In this document: positions 25,576 to 34,659 of the stretch, piece by piece
How the letters are laid out: each line of letters opens with the position of its first letter
How positions within the stretch are numbered: position 1 is the stretch's first letter
Assembly: GCF_041737375.1 (NCBI RefSeq)
Contig: NZ_JBGSRV010000012.1
Coordinates: forward strand, 186,001 to 250,000
Reading direction: 5' to 3'
Length of the DNA: 64,000 nt
Origin: Vampirovibrio sp041737375
Lineage (GTDB): Bacteria; Cyanobacteriota; Vampirovibrionia; Vampirovibrionales; Vampirovibrionaceae
Translations under genes and position numbers: made by a program
The notes under the pieces: generated by a model
Databases searched by the model: none
Seen by the model: the letters and a program-made list of their open reading frames with translations, nothing else
Told to the model about the DNA's origin: nothing

Positions 25576-26538
25576 ATGTCTGCCATCCTGGATGCCCCGG
25601 TGTTGCCCACGTACCTGAAAGGTCGGGATTTTCTCAATTTTCTGGAATACTCCCCGGAGGAACTTCAGGAGTTATTAACCTTAGCGGCGCAACTCAAGCA
25701 ACTCAAGCGCAGCAAAACCCCTCACAAACTGCTGGAAGGCCGCAGCGTGGCCATGTACTTTGAAAAGCCCAGTAACCGCACCCGGGTTAGCTTTGAAGTT
25801 GGTATTTTTGACTTGGGCGCTCACCCCTTTATGTTGCGGAAAGAGGAAATTAATTTGGGAGTGCGGGAAACCATCGCCGATACCGCCCGTACCCTGGCCC
25901 GCTATGTGGATTGCGTCATGATTCGTACCTTTGCCCATCAGGATGTGGAAGAACTGGCCCAGTGGTCCGATGTGCCTATTATCAACGGGCTGACCGATGA
26001 TTATCACCCTTGTCAGGTTCTGGCGGATTTGCTGACCGTGCAGGAAAAATTCGGCAACCTGAAGGGTCGAAAACTCACCTACGTTGGCGATGGCAACAAC
26101 ATGGCCCACAGCTTGATGCTGGGTTGCGCCATGGTGGGTATGGATGTCACCATTGCCAGCCCCTCGGGCTATCAGCCTCAGCCGGAAATTACCAAAAAGG
26201 CGCAGGAACTGGGCGCCGTGAGTGGGGCCACTGTGGTGATTTCCGATGACGTGAAATCGGCGGTGAAAAACGCCTCTGCCGTGTACACCGATGTGTGGGC
26301 CAGCATGGGGCAAGAGGCCGAGGCCGAGGCCCGCAAGAAGGTATTCAGGGAGTATCAGGTGAATGCGGAAAACATGGCCCTGGCCTTGCCGGAAGCCATT
26401 GTGCTGCACTGCTTGCCAGCGCACCGGGGCGAGGAAATTACCGCCGAGGTGCTGGAAAAACACGCCGATATTATTTTTGAGCAGGCCGAAAACCGGCTGC
26501 ATGCCCAAAAAGCGGTGCTGGCAGCCATTATCAAGTAG
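25576..26538 (+). CDS. argF: Ornithine carbamoyltransferase
   Basis: Makes citrulline from ornithine and carbamoyl phosphate in arginine synthesis. It has 320 residues from ATG 25576 (GAGGAG eleven bases upstream). The carbamoyl-phosphate loop reads KPSNRTRVSFEVG, with Asn where many have Thr in STRT. DDYHPCQVLADLLT and HCLPAHRGEEI, with the catalytic Cys, identify it as ornithine and not aspartate transcarbamylase. A TAAAAT box lies at 25513-25518. It is a single gene ended by its own terminator. Confidence 0.95.
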   Translation: MSAILDAPVLPTYLKGRDFLNFLEYSPEELQELLTLAAQLKQLKRSKTPHKLLEGRSVAMYFEKPSNRTRVSFEVGIFDLGAHPFMLRKEEINLGVRETIADTARTLARYVDCVMIRTFAHQDVEELAQWSDVPIINGLTDDYHPCQVLADLLTVQEKFGNLKGRKLTYVGDGNNMAHSLMLGCAMVGMDVTIASPSGYQPQPEITKKAQELGAVSGATVVISDDVKSAVKNASAVYTDVWASMGQEAEAEARKKVFREYQVNAENMALALPEAIVLHCLPAHRGEEITAEVLEKHADIIFEQAENRLHAQKAVLAAIIK

Positions 26539-26553
26539 CCTTTAAGGGTGTTT

Positions 26554-26590
26554 AAAAGGCCATTGTATTGCAGAATACGATGGCCTTTTT
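26554..26590 (+). terminator. Intrinsic terminator after argF
   Basis: AAAAGGCCATTGTATT (26554 onward) pairs with AATACGATGGCCTTTT with one T-G pair; a five-base T run ends the element. Confidence 0.85.
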
Positions 26591-26717
26591 CTGATTTTCC
26601 AATGCGGATTCACCTGATGGTCTATGTCAGGTTTGACCATGTGGCTCTGCAATGGGGCGGGCGAATTGGTTACGATGAGAGTATCAGTTTTCCACCCAAG
26701 CCAAAGGGGACGTTAAT

Positions 26718-26813
26718 ATGACTATGATCAATCAACTTCAAAACTACTTTTTCACTTGCAGAGGCCAATCGGTGAGAACCCGTTTGAAATGGTTGATTCA
26801 CTTCAGTTACTAA
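26718..26813 (+). CDS. Possible 31-residue small protein
   Basis: ATG 26718 follows AAAGGGGA with about eight bases spacing. The frame reads MTMINQLQNYFFTCRGQSVR and ends after IHFSY, 31 residues. It is basic and aromatic. It sits alone in the 399-base gap between argF and surE, so it may be a small protein or a leader peptide; conservation would be needed to decide. The rest of this gap shows nothing beyond the argF terminator. Confidence 0.3.
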   Translation: MTMINQLQNYFFTCRGQSVRTRLKWLIHFSY

Positions 26814-26937
26814 TGGGTCGGTTTTAAATCCGTTAACTTCTTTATGGATTCACGATTGGTTCACTCAAATGGGTTCATACAGGCAGGGCGCTTTTTTCCC
26901 CTTCCCTTGCAGGCCCTTGCCGTATTACACTAGGGTT

Positions 26938-27717
26938 ATGCTGAAAATTCTGATTTCCAATGACGATGGCATTTTTGCCACGGGCCTGCAAACACTGGCC
27001 GCTAAATTATCCCAACAGTACGAAGTGTACGTGGTGGCCCCCGATCGGGAGCGCAGCGCCATGGGGCACGCCCTGACCCTGCACAAGCCCATTCGTATTG
27101 ATGAAGTTGAAATGAAGTTTCCGGTGGCCAAAGCGTTTTCCACCAGTGGAACACCCAGCGATTGCGTGAAACTGGCCTTGAACGCTTTGCTGGATGTGAA
27201 GATTGATTTGGTGGTTTCTGGCATTAATCATGGCCCCAATCTGGGTTCCGATGTGATTTATTCAGGCACGGTCAGCGCCGCCTTAGAGGGGGCCATTCAC
27301 GGCATTCCCAGTATCGCGGTTTCGCTGGTGAATGGCTCGGATAAGCTGGCCGATTTTAGCCATGGGGCGGAGTTCATTGCCGAGTTTTTACCCTTGGCCA
27401 TGAAAGTGGGCATTCCGGCCAAAAGTATTTTGAACGTGAATATTCCGGCAGTGTCCCGGCATCATTTTGCGGGGGTGCAAATTGCGGAACTTGGTACCCG
27501 GATGTATACGGATAGCTACGAGCGTCGGGTAGACCCCCGTGGGGGCGTTTACTACTGGCTGGCTGGCGAAGTAATTGAAACCGGCGAAGCCGAAGGCACC
27601 GATGTAGAGGCCATTCGCAACAACATGGTGTCCGTGTCCCCGGTGCATTACAATTTGTCTAACTACAGCGCCCTCACCCTGTTGAAAGAGAAGCTGGAAG
27701 TGTTGGGCAAGCTGTAA
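26938..27717 (+). CDS. surE: 5'/3'-nucleotidase SurE
   Basis: A 259-residue metal-dependent nucleoside monophosphatase. The start MLKILISNDDG contains the paired Asp metal ligands. RERSAMGHALTLH, SGTPSDCVKLAL and SGINHGPNLGSDVIYSGTVSAA are the conserved substrate and metal blocks (Ser, Asn). A longer frame from ATG 26869 exists but adds residues that the family lacks. SurE is linked to stationary-phase survival and nucleotide salvage. It stands alone here, not next to pcm. Confidence 0.95.
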   Translation: MLKILISNDDGIFATGLQTLAAKLSQQYEVYVVAPDRERSAMGHALTLHKPIRIDEVEMKFPVAKAFSTSGTPSDCVKLALNALLDVKIDLVVSGINHGPNLGSDVIYSGTVSAALEGAIHGIPSIAVSLVNGSDKLADFSHGAEFIAEFLPLAMKVGIPAKSILNVNIPAVSRHHFAGVQIAELGTRMYTDSYERRVDPRGGVYYWLAGEVIETGEAEGTDVEAIRNNMVSVSPVHYNLSNYSALTLLKEKLEVLGKL

Positions 27718-27911
27718 CCGCTTACCCCTTCAACTGGCCCTCACCGGCAAGGTTGGCTTTATGGCTGAGCTGGAGTGTGCTTTGGCGCATAGGCAGTTGG
27801 CCGGGTTTGTTGCAAAATAGCGCTAATCTCTCTGGTTGCTTATGGCAAATTAGTCAGAGAGTATTCGACCCACAGCAAAAAGCTTTGTTGAAAGAGTAGA
27901 GGAGTGTTTGT

Positions 27912-28751
27912 ATGACACAGAGTAGTGACAACAACGGTATCCATCCGTCCCCGTTGGCCCCCAACCCACCCATCGCTCGCCGGGATTTTTTGAAAATGGC
28001 CGCTGCCGTGGGGGGAAGCGCCCTGGCCCTCAGCCAGTTTGGGTTAAGCGCCCATGCCGCCCCGCCCGTTAAGCCCCCGGCCAAACCCGCTGCCAAAGGC
28101 CTGATCATGCCCTCAGATCACCCCATGCATGCTTATGATGCCAAGGAAGCCATTCAGGCTAAAACCTTCCCCAATTTATCCACGGTGGAAGGCATTAGCC
28201 AAAACCAGCTGGAACAGCATCTGGGGTTGTACAAAGGGTATGTGGGTAAAATCAACGACATTGAAACCCAAATTCACGCCATGCAGCCCGATTTGGAAAA
28301 AATGAACGCCACCTACAGCCCTTACCGGGAGCTGCATGCCGAGCAAACCTACGCCCTGAACGGGGTCATTTTGCACGAATACTATTTTGAGAACATTGGC
28401 GGCGCCAAGAAAAAAGCCACTGAAACCGAGATGGTTCACAAAATTTTTACTCAGGAATTCGGCACTTGGGATAACTACGTCAATCACCTGCTGGCGGTGG
28501 GGAAATCCTCTCGGGGCTGGGCTTTGACCGGTTATAATATGCGCGATCACCGCATACATAACTACGGGCTGGATCTGCACAATCAGGGGGTGCCGGTCAA
28601 TGTCATTCCGCTGCTGGTGCTGGATGTGTACGAGCATGCCTACATGATCGATTTCGGCACCAAGCGCCCCGCCTACCTGGAAGCCTTCATGAACAACGTA
28701 AACTGGGCCGTGGTCGATGATCGCCTAAAAACCATGATCCTGCACGGATAG
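27912..28751 (+). CDS. sodB: Tat-exported Fe/Mn superoxide dismutase
   Basis: A 279-residue protein with GAGGAG before ATG 27912. Residues 23-50 (RRDFLKMAAAVGGSALALSQF) form a twin-arginine signal ending near AHAA, followed by a Pro/Lys linker and the dismutase. Metal ligands are seen as His in EQHLGLYKGYV, His in NGVILHEYYFEN, and Asp and His in LVLDVYEHAYMIDF. The family usually has DVWEHAYY-DY, so the second block is diverged (Tyr for Trp, Met-Ile). It would be folded with its metal in the cytoplasm and act outside the membrane against external superoxide, a trait common among bacteria meeting eukaryotic oxidative bursts. Confidence 0.9.
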   Translation: MTQSSDNNGIHPSPLAPNPPIARRDFLKMAAAVGGSALALSQFGLSAHAAPPVKPPAKPAAKGLIMPSDHPMHAYDAKEAIQAKTFPNLSTVEGISQNQLEQHLGLYKGYVGKINDIETQIHAMQPDLEKMNATYSPYRELHAEQTYALNGVILHEYYFENIGGAKKKATETEMVHKIFTQEFGTWDNYVNHLLAVGKSSRGWALTGYNMRDHRIHNYGLDLHNQGVPVNVIPLLVLDVYEHAYMIDFGTKRPAYLEAFMNNVNWAVVDDRLKTMILHG

Positions 28752-28786
28752 AAATGAATTCACTGAAATTTTAATAAAAACAGATC

Positions 28787-28824
28787 AAAAACCCCGGCAT
28801 CTTTTCAGGTTGCCGGGGTTTTTT
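28787..28824. terminator. Bidirectional terminator between sod and carboxypeptidase genes
   Basis: AAAAACCCCGGCA (28787-28799), an 11-base loop, and TGCCGGGGTTTTT form a 13-bp stem with A and T tails between two convergent genes. Confidence 0.9.
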
Positions 28825-28839
28825 CTCAAGGCTTGCTTT

Positions 28840-30369
28840 CTAACGCTGAATGTTAAAAATTTCGCCGTATTTTTGCCAGAGGTAATCCACAAAGTAGCTG
28901 GCGTTCAGGGGTTCGCCGGTGACGCGTTGCACAATGGTGGCCGCCGATTCCATTTTGCCCACGGCATGAATTTCCTGATTCAGCCAGGTTTTTAGGGCCA
29001 GTAAATTGCCTTGGCTTATCTGGCTCTCCAGCGCCGGGTTTTGCTGTTTGGCGGTGTGGAAAAACTGGGCGGAATACAAATTGCCCAGCGTATAGGTGGG
29101 GAAATAACCAAAGGAGCCGTGAGACCAGTGAATGTCCTGCAAAGCGCCCTCGGCGTCATGAGCCGGGGTAATGCCTAAATAGTCCTGCATTTTGGCGGCC
29201 CAGGCTTCTGGCACTTCGTTCACCTTCATGGTGCCTTCAATCAGGGCTTTTTCAATTTCGTAGCGCACCATAATGTGCAGGTTGTAGGTCACTTCATCCG
29301 ATTCCACCCGAATGAAGGAGGGCCGTACCCGGTTAATGCCACTATAAAACTTCTCCAGCGACACGCTTCCCAACTCCGGGAAGGTGGCTTGCAGCTTGGG
29401 CAAATAATGCGACCAAAAGGCCCTGGAGCGCCCCACCTGATTTTCCCACAGCCGGGACTGAGATTCATGAATGCCCAGCGAGGTGCCTTCCGCTAGGGGG
29501 GTGCGGTTCAGGGCCGGGTTGACCCCTTGCTCGTACATGCCATGTCCGCCCTCATGCATGGAGGAAGAGAGGGCTGAAAACACGTCCCGCTCGTCCACAC
29601 GGGTGGTCAGGCGTACATCCATGGTGCTGGAGCCGGATGAAAAGGGGTGGGGGGCCAAATCCAGCCGACCGGCCTCAAAATCAAAGCCCATTTCCCGCAG
29701 CACCATTTGAGAAAATTGCAGCTGTTTTTCCACGGGGAAAAAGCCTTCGTTGATAAAGCCGGTTTCCGGGGTGTGCCCCGATTGTTGAATGGCTTGCAGC
29801 AACGGCACAATATCAGCTTTTAGCTTGGCGAAAACCGGGTCTAGCTGCTTTACGGTTAATCCCGGCTCATACTCATCCAGCAGGGCATCATAGGGCGATT
29901 CCTCATAGCCCTGGGCCTCGGCCATGCGCTGATTCAGGGAAATGATTTTGCGAAGCACCGGCTCAAACTGCTTGAAGTTTTTATTGCTACGGGCCTCTAC
30001 CCAGATTTTATGGGCCTCGGTTGTGGTTTCCACCATTTCCTGAAGCAGCTCAATGGGGGTTTTCTTGCTTTTATCAAACACCCGGCCCACTTCCCTCACC
30101 AAGGCCTGACTCATGGTATCCAGTTTTTCCAGTACGCCGGGTTGGCGCAGGTGCCGCAAGTGATCTTCCATTTCCGGGCTGGTCATTAAGTTGTGAGAAA
30201 TTTTGGCCAGGGTGGCCATTTGCTTGGCCCTGAAGGCGCCGCCTTTTTCCGGCATGTAGGTTTCCAGATCCCAACCCAGCAGGGCTTGTGTGCCTTGAAT
30301 GTCGTGGATTTCATTCACCAGCGCCTGAAACGCCATAATGGAAGCCGTGGTAGCGGTGGAAGTCTGCAT
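28840..30369 (-). CDS. Metallocarboxypeptidase Taq (M32)
   Basis: A 509-residue zinc carboxypeptidase. AGGAG lies eight bases before ATG 30369. The zinc motif HEGGH (in SSSMHEGGHGMYEQG) and the downstream EGTSLGIHESQSRLWEN with the third ligand Glu are diagnostic of family M32. RVTTRVDERD (here LTTRVDERDVFSALS) and GSFGYFPTYTLGNLYSAQ complete the pattern. Enzymes of this family trim C-terminal residues broadly except before Pro. There is no signal peptide, so it is cytoplasmic. It is probably used in peptide turnover alongside the Xaa-Pro aminopeptidase in the window. Confidence 0.95.
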   Translation of the reverse strand: MQTSTATTASIMAFQALVNEIHDIQGTQALLGWDLETYMPEKGGAFRAKQMATLAKISHNLMTSPEMEDHLRHLRQPGVLEKLDTMSQALVREVGRVFDKSKKTPIELLQEMVETTTEAHKIWVEARSNKNFKQFEPVLRKIISLNQRMAEAQGYEESPYDALLDEYEPGLTVKQLDPVFAKLKADIVPLLQAIQQSGHTPETGFINEGFFPVEKQLQFSQMVLREMGFDFEAGRLDLAPHPFSSGSSTMDVRLTTRVDERDVFSALSSSMHEGGHGMYEQGVNPALNRTPLAEGTSLGIHESQSRLWENQVGRSRAFWSHYLPKLQATFPELGSVSLEKFYSGINRVRPSFIRVESDEVTYNLHIMVRYEIEKALIEGTMKVNEVPEAWAAKMQDYLGITPAHDAEGALQDIHWSHGSFGYFPTYTLGNLYSAQFFHTAKQQNPALESQISQGNLLALKTWLNQEIHAVGKMESAATIVQRVTGEPLNASYFVDYLWQKYGEIFNIQR

Positions 30370-30535
30370 TGCCTCTCCTTCGTTTTAAAAAATCGTTTTA
30401 AAAAAATTTGGTATTAGAAAATTAGCCCCTGATATCCCCTGATGATTTCCATTGTAGCGGGAATTGAGTCAACGGCCCAGTGGCAATGTTGAACGCAATG
30501 GCCGGGATAATGGCCGGCACTTCAAAAAAAGAATG

Positions 30536-31408
30536 CTAGCGCTTTAAAAACAAATCGGGGTCCATTTCGGCCACCGATTTGATGCCTCGCAAGCGGTTAA
30601 CCACCTCTTCCACTTTGGGCATGTCAATGGTGGGCGGCACATGCGCTTGCAGGGCGCTGGCTTTGCGAATGCTGGTTTCTAAAATCAGGCCATGGGCTTG
30701 CTCAAACAAGGCATCTGGCGCTTGTAGCGGGTTTTGATGAACTACCAGAACGGGAAAGGCCACTTGGGCCATAAAAATGGGCAGCAGTTCCGGGCTGAGG
30801 GCCTGATCGGAAATAACCAGCGAGAGCCGCTGGATGGACTGAGGCAAGGTTTCCGCCACCCGCAGCAAATGGGCCAGCCGTTGTTCCTCCGGGTTGGCCA
30901 CACTGGGGCCGCCGGTGGATAGGTGCTGATGGGAGAGATCCACCAGTATGGGTGGCAATGCCACCTTAAGGCGGTTTTTATAGTGTAAAAGCTCGTTCAG
31001 GCGGCTGTTGATAACCCCGCTTTCGGTCATCAGGGCCCCGCTCAGTACCGACAGGCGCAAAAAATCGGCCCCAGTATTCATGGCAATGGCCAGCGCGGTT
31101 TCAGGATCATTTTGTAAAACGGAAATACCGATGGGCAAATTGGTAAACTGCTTTAAGCGACGGGTTAACAGGGCCATGGCAATGGCTCCGGCCACGTCCA
31201 TGCGGCCCCGGCTAAAAGGTGTGTCGTGCCGGTTCTCCAGAATCAACCCATCCACGCCGCCGGTGGCCAGCGCAGTAGCTTCCTGCTCGGCTCGGGCGGT
31301 CAGGCTATCCCAATGGCCATCCCAGTCGGGGGAGCCGGGTAAGGCCAGCAATTGAACGCTTCCAATAATAGGTTTGGGTTTTTGAAATATTTCCGATAAC
31401 ATAGCCAT
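30536..31408 (-). CDS. BtpA/SgcQ family protein
   Basis: A 290-residue TIM-barrel-like protein. PIIGSVQLLALPGSPDWDG, the block GGVDGLILENRHDTPFSRG and PIGISVLQNDPETALAIAMNTGADFLRLSV match the BtpA family. In Cyanobacteria BtpA is needed for stable photosystem I; family members elsewhere (SgcQ) have no settled function. Photosynthesis genes are absent in this window. The final 90 residues diverge from the pattern I know. Two in-frame ATGs (31408, 31402) are possible starts and no Shine-Dalgarno is obvious. Confidence 0.85.
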   Translation of the reverse strand: MAMLSEIFQKPKPIIGSVQLLALPGSPDWDGHWDSLTARAEQEATALATGGVDGLILENRHDTPFSRGRMDVAGAIAMALLTRRLKQFTNLPIGISVLQNDPETALAIAMNTGADFLRLSVLSGALMTESGVINSRLNELLHYKNRLKVALPPILVDLSHQHLSTGGPSVANPEEQRLAHLLRVAETLPQSIQRLSLVISDQALSPELLPIFMAQVAFPVLVVHQNPLQAPDALFEQAHGLILETSIRKASALQAHVPPTIDMPKVEEVVNRLRGIKSVAEMDPDLFLKR

Positions 31409-31647
31409 ATTCTAATACGGAAGTTTTTTGGTTCACAGCTTCCCCCGCAGAAAATATTTTGGAGACTCGTCGACCCACCCTCTATTTTTTACGTTAGTTT
31501 GATTACCAACCCTCCCCCGCCCTCGCGTTCGCCCGTCCAAACCCTGATCTTTTCCAAACAGGCTCGGTTTGAGCCAAAAACGCAAACCGGAAACCGCTCC
31601 GCTTTTTATTGGAGAAACGGATTCCCCACAAGAATGGACATAAGCTC

Positions 31648-33033
31648 ATGAAAAAACCGACTGTCGCTATTATTGGTCGCCCGAACGTGGGTAAATCCAC
31701 TTTGGTGAACCGCATTATTGGATCCAGAAAGGCCATTGTAGACGATACGCCTGGGGTCACACGGGATCGCTCCTACTACGACGCCGATTGGCAAGGGAAA
31801 GCCTTTACGCTGGTGGATACCGGCGGGGTGATGCCGGGTGCGGATCTGGAGGAGCATCCGTTCGCCGATTTAATCAACATGCAGGTAGAAGTGGCCCTGG
31901 CAGAAGCCGACCTGGTGGTGTTTCTGCTGGATGGCCAAGCGGGCATTACCGCCGTGGATGCGGATATTGCCGAGCAGCTGCGTCGCAGTGGCAAGCCCAT
32001 TTTGCTAACCATTAACAAAATTGATCGCCACGATCAAAAATCGCTGGCCGCTGAGTTTTACGCCCTGTCTCTGGGCGAGCCTTACTCTTTGTCGGCCTTG
32101 CACGGCAACGTGGGCGTGGGCGATTTGCTGGATGAAATCATCAAGCGCCTGCCGGTTCCCCCGGAAGACGTGCAAGAGGATACCCGCATCCATATAGCGC
32201 TGGTGGGTCGTCCCAATGTGGGCAAATCCTCCATTTTGAACGCCCTGCTGGGTGAAGAGCGCTCCATTGTCAGCGATATTTCCGGCACTACCCGTGACTC
32301 GCTGAACGTTCCGGTCACCTATCAGGATGAAGAGTACGTGCTGGTGGATACCGCCGGTATTCGTAAAAAAGGAAAAGTGGATTACGGCATTGAGATGTTT
32401 TCCGTGGATCGCTCCATCCGGGCGGTTCGAGACGCCAATGTCACCGTCATGGTGCTGGACGCTACCGAAAACATTCAAAGCCAAGTCGCCGGGATGGTCA
32501 CCGATCAGGATAAAAAAATTATTGATATGAGCAACCAGGCTGGCAAAGGGCTGGTGCTGGTGGTTAACAAGTGGGATTTAATCCCCAATAAAACCTCCAA
32601 AACCGTGGATGAGTTCAAGAAAAAGTTGTATCAGGAGTTGCCGTTTGCCGCTTTTGCCCCGGTGCTGTTTACCAGTGCGGCCAAAGGCCAGCGATTGCAC
32701 AATATTTTTGATTTGGCCAAAACCGTTTTTGAAAACGCCAGTCGCCGTATCAAAACCAGCTTGGTCAACGAGGTGATGGCCGAGGCGTTTACCTTGTCTC
32801 CGCCTTCTCCCATTAAGCAGCGCCGCCTGAAATTGCTGTACGCCACTCAGGTTGGGGTGGCCGCGCCCACGTTTATTGTGTTCGTCAATGATGCTAAACT
32901 CATGAAGGATTCCTATCGTCGTTATCTGGAGAAGAAGCTGCGTGAGAACTTCGAGTTTTCCGGGACGCCGATTGTGATTGTGCCTCGCTCTCGTGAAGAG
33001 AAAAAGGAAAGAATGCAAAAGAAGGGAAAATAG
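31648..33033 (+). CDS. der: Ribosome biogenesis GTPase Der (EngA)
   Basis: A 461-residue tandem GTPase needed for 50S assembly. G domain 1 has GRPNVGKSTL, DTGG and NKID (about 6-160). G domain 2 has GRPNVGKSSIL, DTAGIRKKGK and NKWD (about 180-350). A KH-like C-terminal domain ends with a Lys-rich tail. The start is ATG 31648 (MKKPTVAIIGRPNVGKS). First of a three-gene cluster: plsY begins 12 bases after the stop. Confidence 0.96.
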   Translation: MKKPTVAIIGRPNVGKSTLVNRIIGSRKAIVDDTPGVTRDRSYYDADWQGKAFTLVDTGGVMPGADLEEHPFADLINMQVEVALAEADLVVFLLDGQAGITAVDADIAEQLRRSGKPILLTINKIDRHDQKSLAAEFYALSLGEPYSLSALHGNVGVGDLLDEIIKRLPVPPEDVQEDTRIHIALVGRPNVGKSSILNALLGEERSIVSDISGTTRDSLNVPVTYQDEEYVLVDTAGIRKKGKVDYGIEMFSVDRSIRAVRDANVTVMVLDATENIQSQVAGMVTDQDKKIIDMSNQAGKGLVLVVNKWDLIPNKTSKTVDEFKKKLYQELPFAAFAPVLFTSAAKGQRLHNIFDLAKTVFENASRRIKTSLVNEVMAEAFTLSPPSPIKQRRLKLLYATQVGVAAPTFIVFVNDAKLMKDSYRRYLEKKLRENFEFSGTPIVIVPRSREEKKERMQKKGK

Positions 33034-33045
33034 GCGGTAGATACG

Positions 33046-33627
33046 ATGGTTTATCTGGTTGCGGCCCTGCTGGGGTATCTGATTGGTTCAATTCCCACCG
33101 CTTATTTGGTGGTGAAACAGTTAACGGGTCAGGATATCCGGCAAATCGGCAGCGGTAACGTTGGGGCCACTAACGTGAAGCGGGCCGCGGGCTTTAAGCC
33201 ATTTCTGTTTGTGCTGCTGTTTGACTTTTTGAAAGGCACCATCCCGGTGCTGATCAGTAGGTTCCTGTTCCCGGATTTGCACTGGTTGCATGTGCTGGTG
33301 GCCTTGGCCACGGTTCTGGGGCATAGCAAGTCCATTTACCTGAAGTTTGCCGGGGGCAAATCGGCGGCCACCGGGCTGGGCGGCTTTGTCGGGCTGGATC
33401 CGGTGGCGGGTTTACTGCTGGCGGTGATTGCCTATGTCATTATGCGGGTCACCCGCATGGTATCGGTAGGTTCCCTGGTGGCCAGTGTGTTGTCTCCCAT
33501 AATGCTGATTATTTTTAAAGCCCCTGTGCCTTACCAGATTTATGCCGCTGTGGCGGGCATTTATGTTATTTATTTGCATAAGGCCAATATCCAACGGCTG
33601 TTGAAAGGCACGGAGAACCGTATTTGA
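33046..33627 (+). CDS. plsY: Glycerol-3-phosphate acyltransferase PlsY
   Basis: A 193-residue integral membrane enzyme using acyl-phosphate to make lysophosphatidic acid. Conserved motifs: GSIPTAYLV with IRQIGSGNVGATN (motif 1), GHSKSIYLKFAGGKSAATGLG (motif 2) and KANIQRLLKGTENR (motif 3). Five or more membrane segments. It overlaps gpsA by one base (TGATG), coupling acyltransferase and glycerol-3-phosphate supply. Confidence 0.95.
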   Translation: MVYLVAALLGYLIGSIPTAYLVVKQLTGQDIRQIGSGNVGATNVKRAAGFKPFLFVLLFDFLKGTIPVLISRFLFPDLHWLHVLVALATVLGHSKSIYLKFAGGKSAATGLGGFVGLDPVAGLLLAVIAYVIMRVTRMVSVGSLVASVLSPIMLIIFKAPVPYQIYAAVAGIYVIYLHKANIQRLLKGTENRI

Positions 33628-34643
33628 TGAAAAAGCTGGCCATTCTGGGTGCGGGAAGCTGGGGACTGACACTGGCCTGGCTAACTGGCGGCAGTCACCA
33701 TAACGTGTGGCTGTGGGATCGCAACCCGGCTAAAGTAGAGGCCATGCAACGGGATCGCAAGGTGCTGTTTCCGGTGCCGGTTTTGTTGCCTCAACAATTG
33801 AACCTCACCGCGTCTTTGGCAGAGGCGGTGCAGGATGCGGACGTGATTTTACTGGTGGTTACGGTGTCCGGTACCCGTGAGGTGCTGCACCGCTTGCGAG
33901 ATGAAATCAAGCTGCCCAAAACAGTGGTGTTGGTCAACGCTTCCAAGGGCATTGAATTCCCCAGCCTCAAGCGCATGTCGGAAGTGTTTGCCGAAGAATT
34001 GCCGGAAAATCCGTATGCGGTTTTATCCGGCCCCACCTTGGCACTGGAAATTCTGAACGGGTTGCCCACCGCCTGCTCCATTGCCTGTCAGGATTTGGAA
34101 ATTGCCGAGCGGCTTCAACAAGATTTATCCCATGATTTGTTTCGCCTGTATTCCAACACCGATGTAACCGGGGTGGAGCTGGGCGGGGCCTTAAAAAATA
34201 TTTTTGCCATTGCCAGCGGCTATATGAAAGAAAAACAGCTGGGCGATAACGCCGTGGGCGCTTTAATTACCCGTGGTCTGGCTGAAATGACCCGCTTTAG
34301 CGTGGGCCTGGGTGCCGATCAAAAAACGTTGTATGGCATGAGCGGTCTGGGCGATTTGCTGGCCACCGCCAACAGCCCCTTAAGCCGAAACTTTCAGGTG
34401 GGGGCTCGCTTGGCCCGAGGGGAATCGCTGAGCGAAATTTTGACGGATTTAAAAGTGGTGGCCGAGGGGGTGAAGACCACCCACGCCGTTTACGAGCTTT
34501 CTCGCAAAATTGGACTAGATACCCCCATTGTGGACATGGTTGAAATGTGTCTCTCCGGGCCTTTTTCAGAGAAAATGATCGTGAAAAGCCTGATGACCCG
34601 CAAGCTGAAATCCGAGCAAAAAGAAACCAGTCAGTCCGGCTAA
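33627..34643 (+). CDS. gpsA: Glycerol-3-phosphate dehydrogenase [NAD(P)+]
   Basis: A 338-residue enzyme making sn-glycerol-3-phosphate from dihydroxyacetone phosphate. The Rossmann motif is LGAGSWGLTLAWL (GxGxxG with a Ser-Trp variant). NASKGIE, LSGPTLALEI, ELGGALKNIFAIASG with the catalytic Lys, and GLGDLLATANSPLSRNFQVG are the family blocks. It starts on the last base of plsY and gives the substrate of that enzyme, so the two together begin phospholipid synthesis. Confidence 0.95.
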   Translation: MKKLAILGAGSWGLTLAWLTGGSHHNVWLWDRNPAKVEAMQRDRKVLFPVPVLLPQQLNLTASLAEAVQDADVILLVVTVSGTREVLHRLRDEIKLPKTVVLVNASKGIEFPSLKRMSEVFAEELPENPYAVLSGPTLALEILNGLPTACSIACQDLEIAERLQQDLSHDLFRLYSNTDVTGVELGGALKNIFAIASGYMKEKQLGDNAVGALITRGLAEMTRFSVGLGADQKTLYGMSGLGDLLATANSPLSRNFQVGARLARGESLSEILTDLKVVAEGVKTTHAVYELSRKIGLDTPIVDMVEMCLSGPFSEKMIVKSLMTRKLKSEQKETSQSG

Positions 34644-34659
34644 GGACTTTGGCCTGTTT

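Noticed and set aside
25681..26508. 275-residue minus-strand open frame opposite argF
   Set aside because: Antisense of a textbook ornithine carbamoyltransferase; no independent support.
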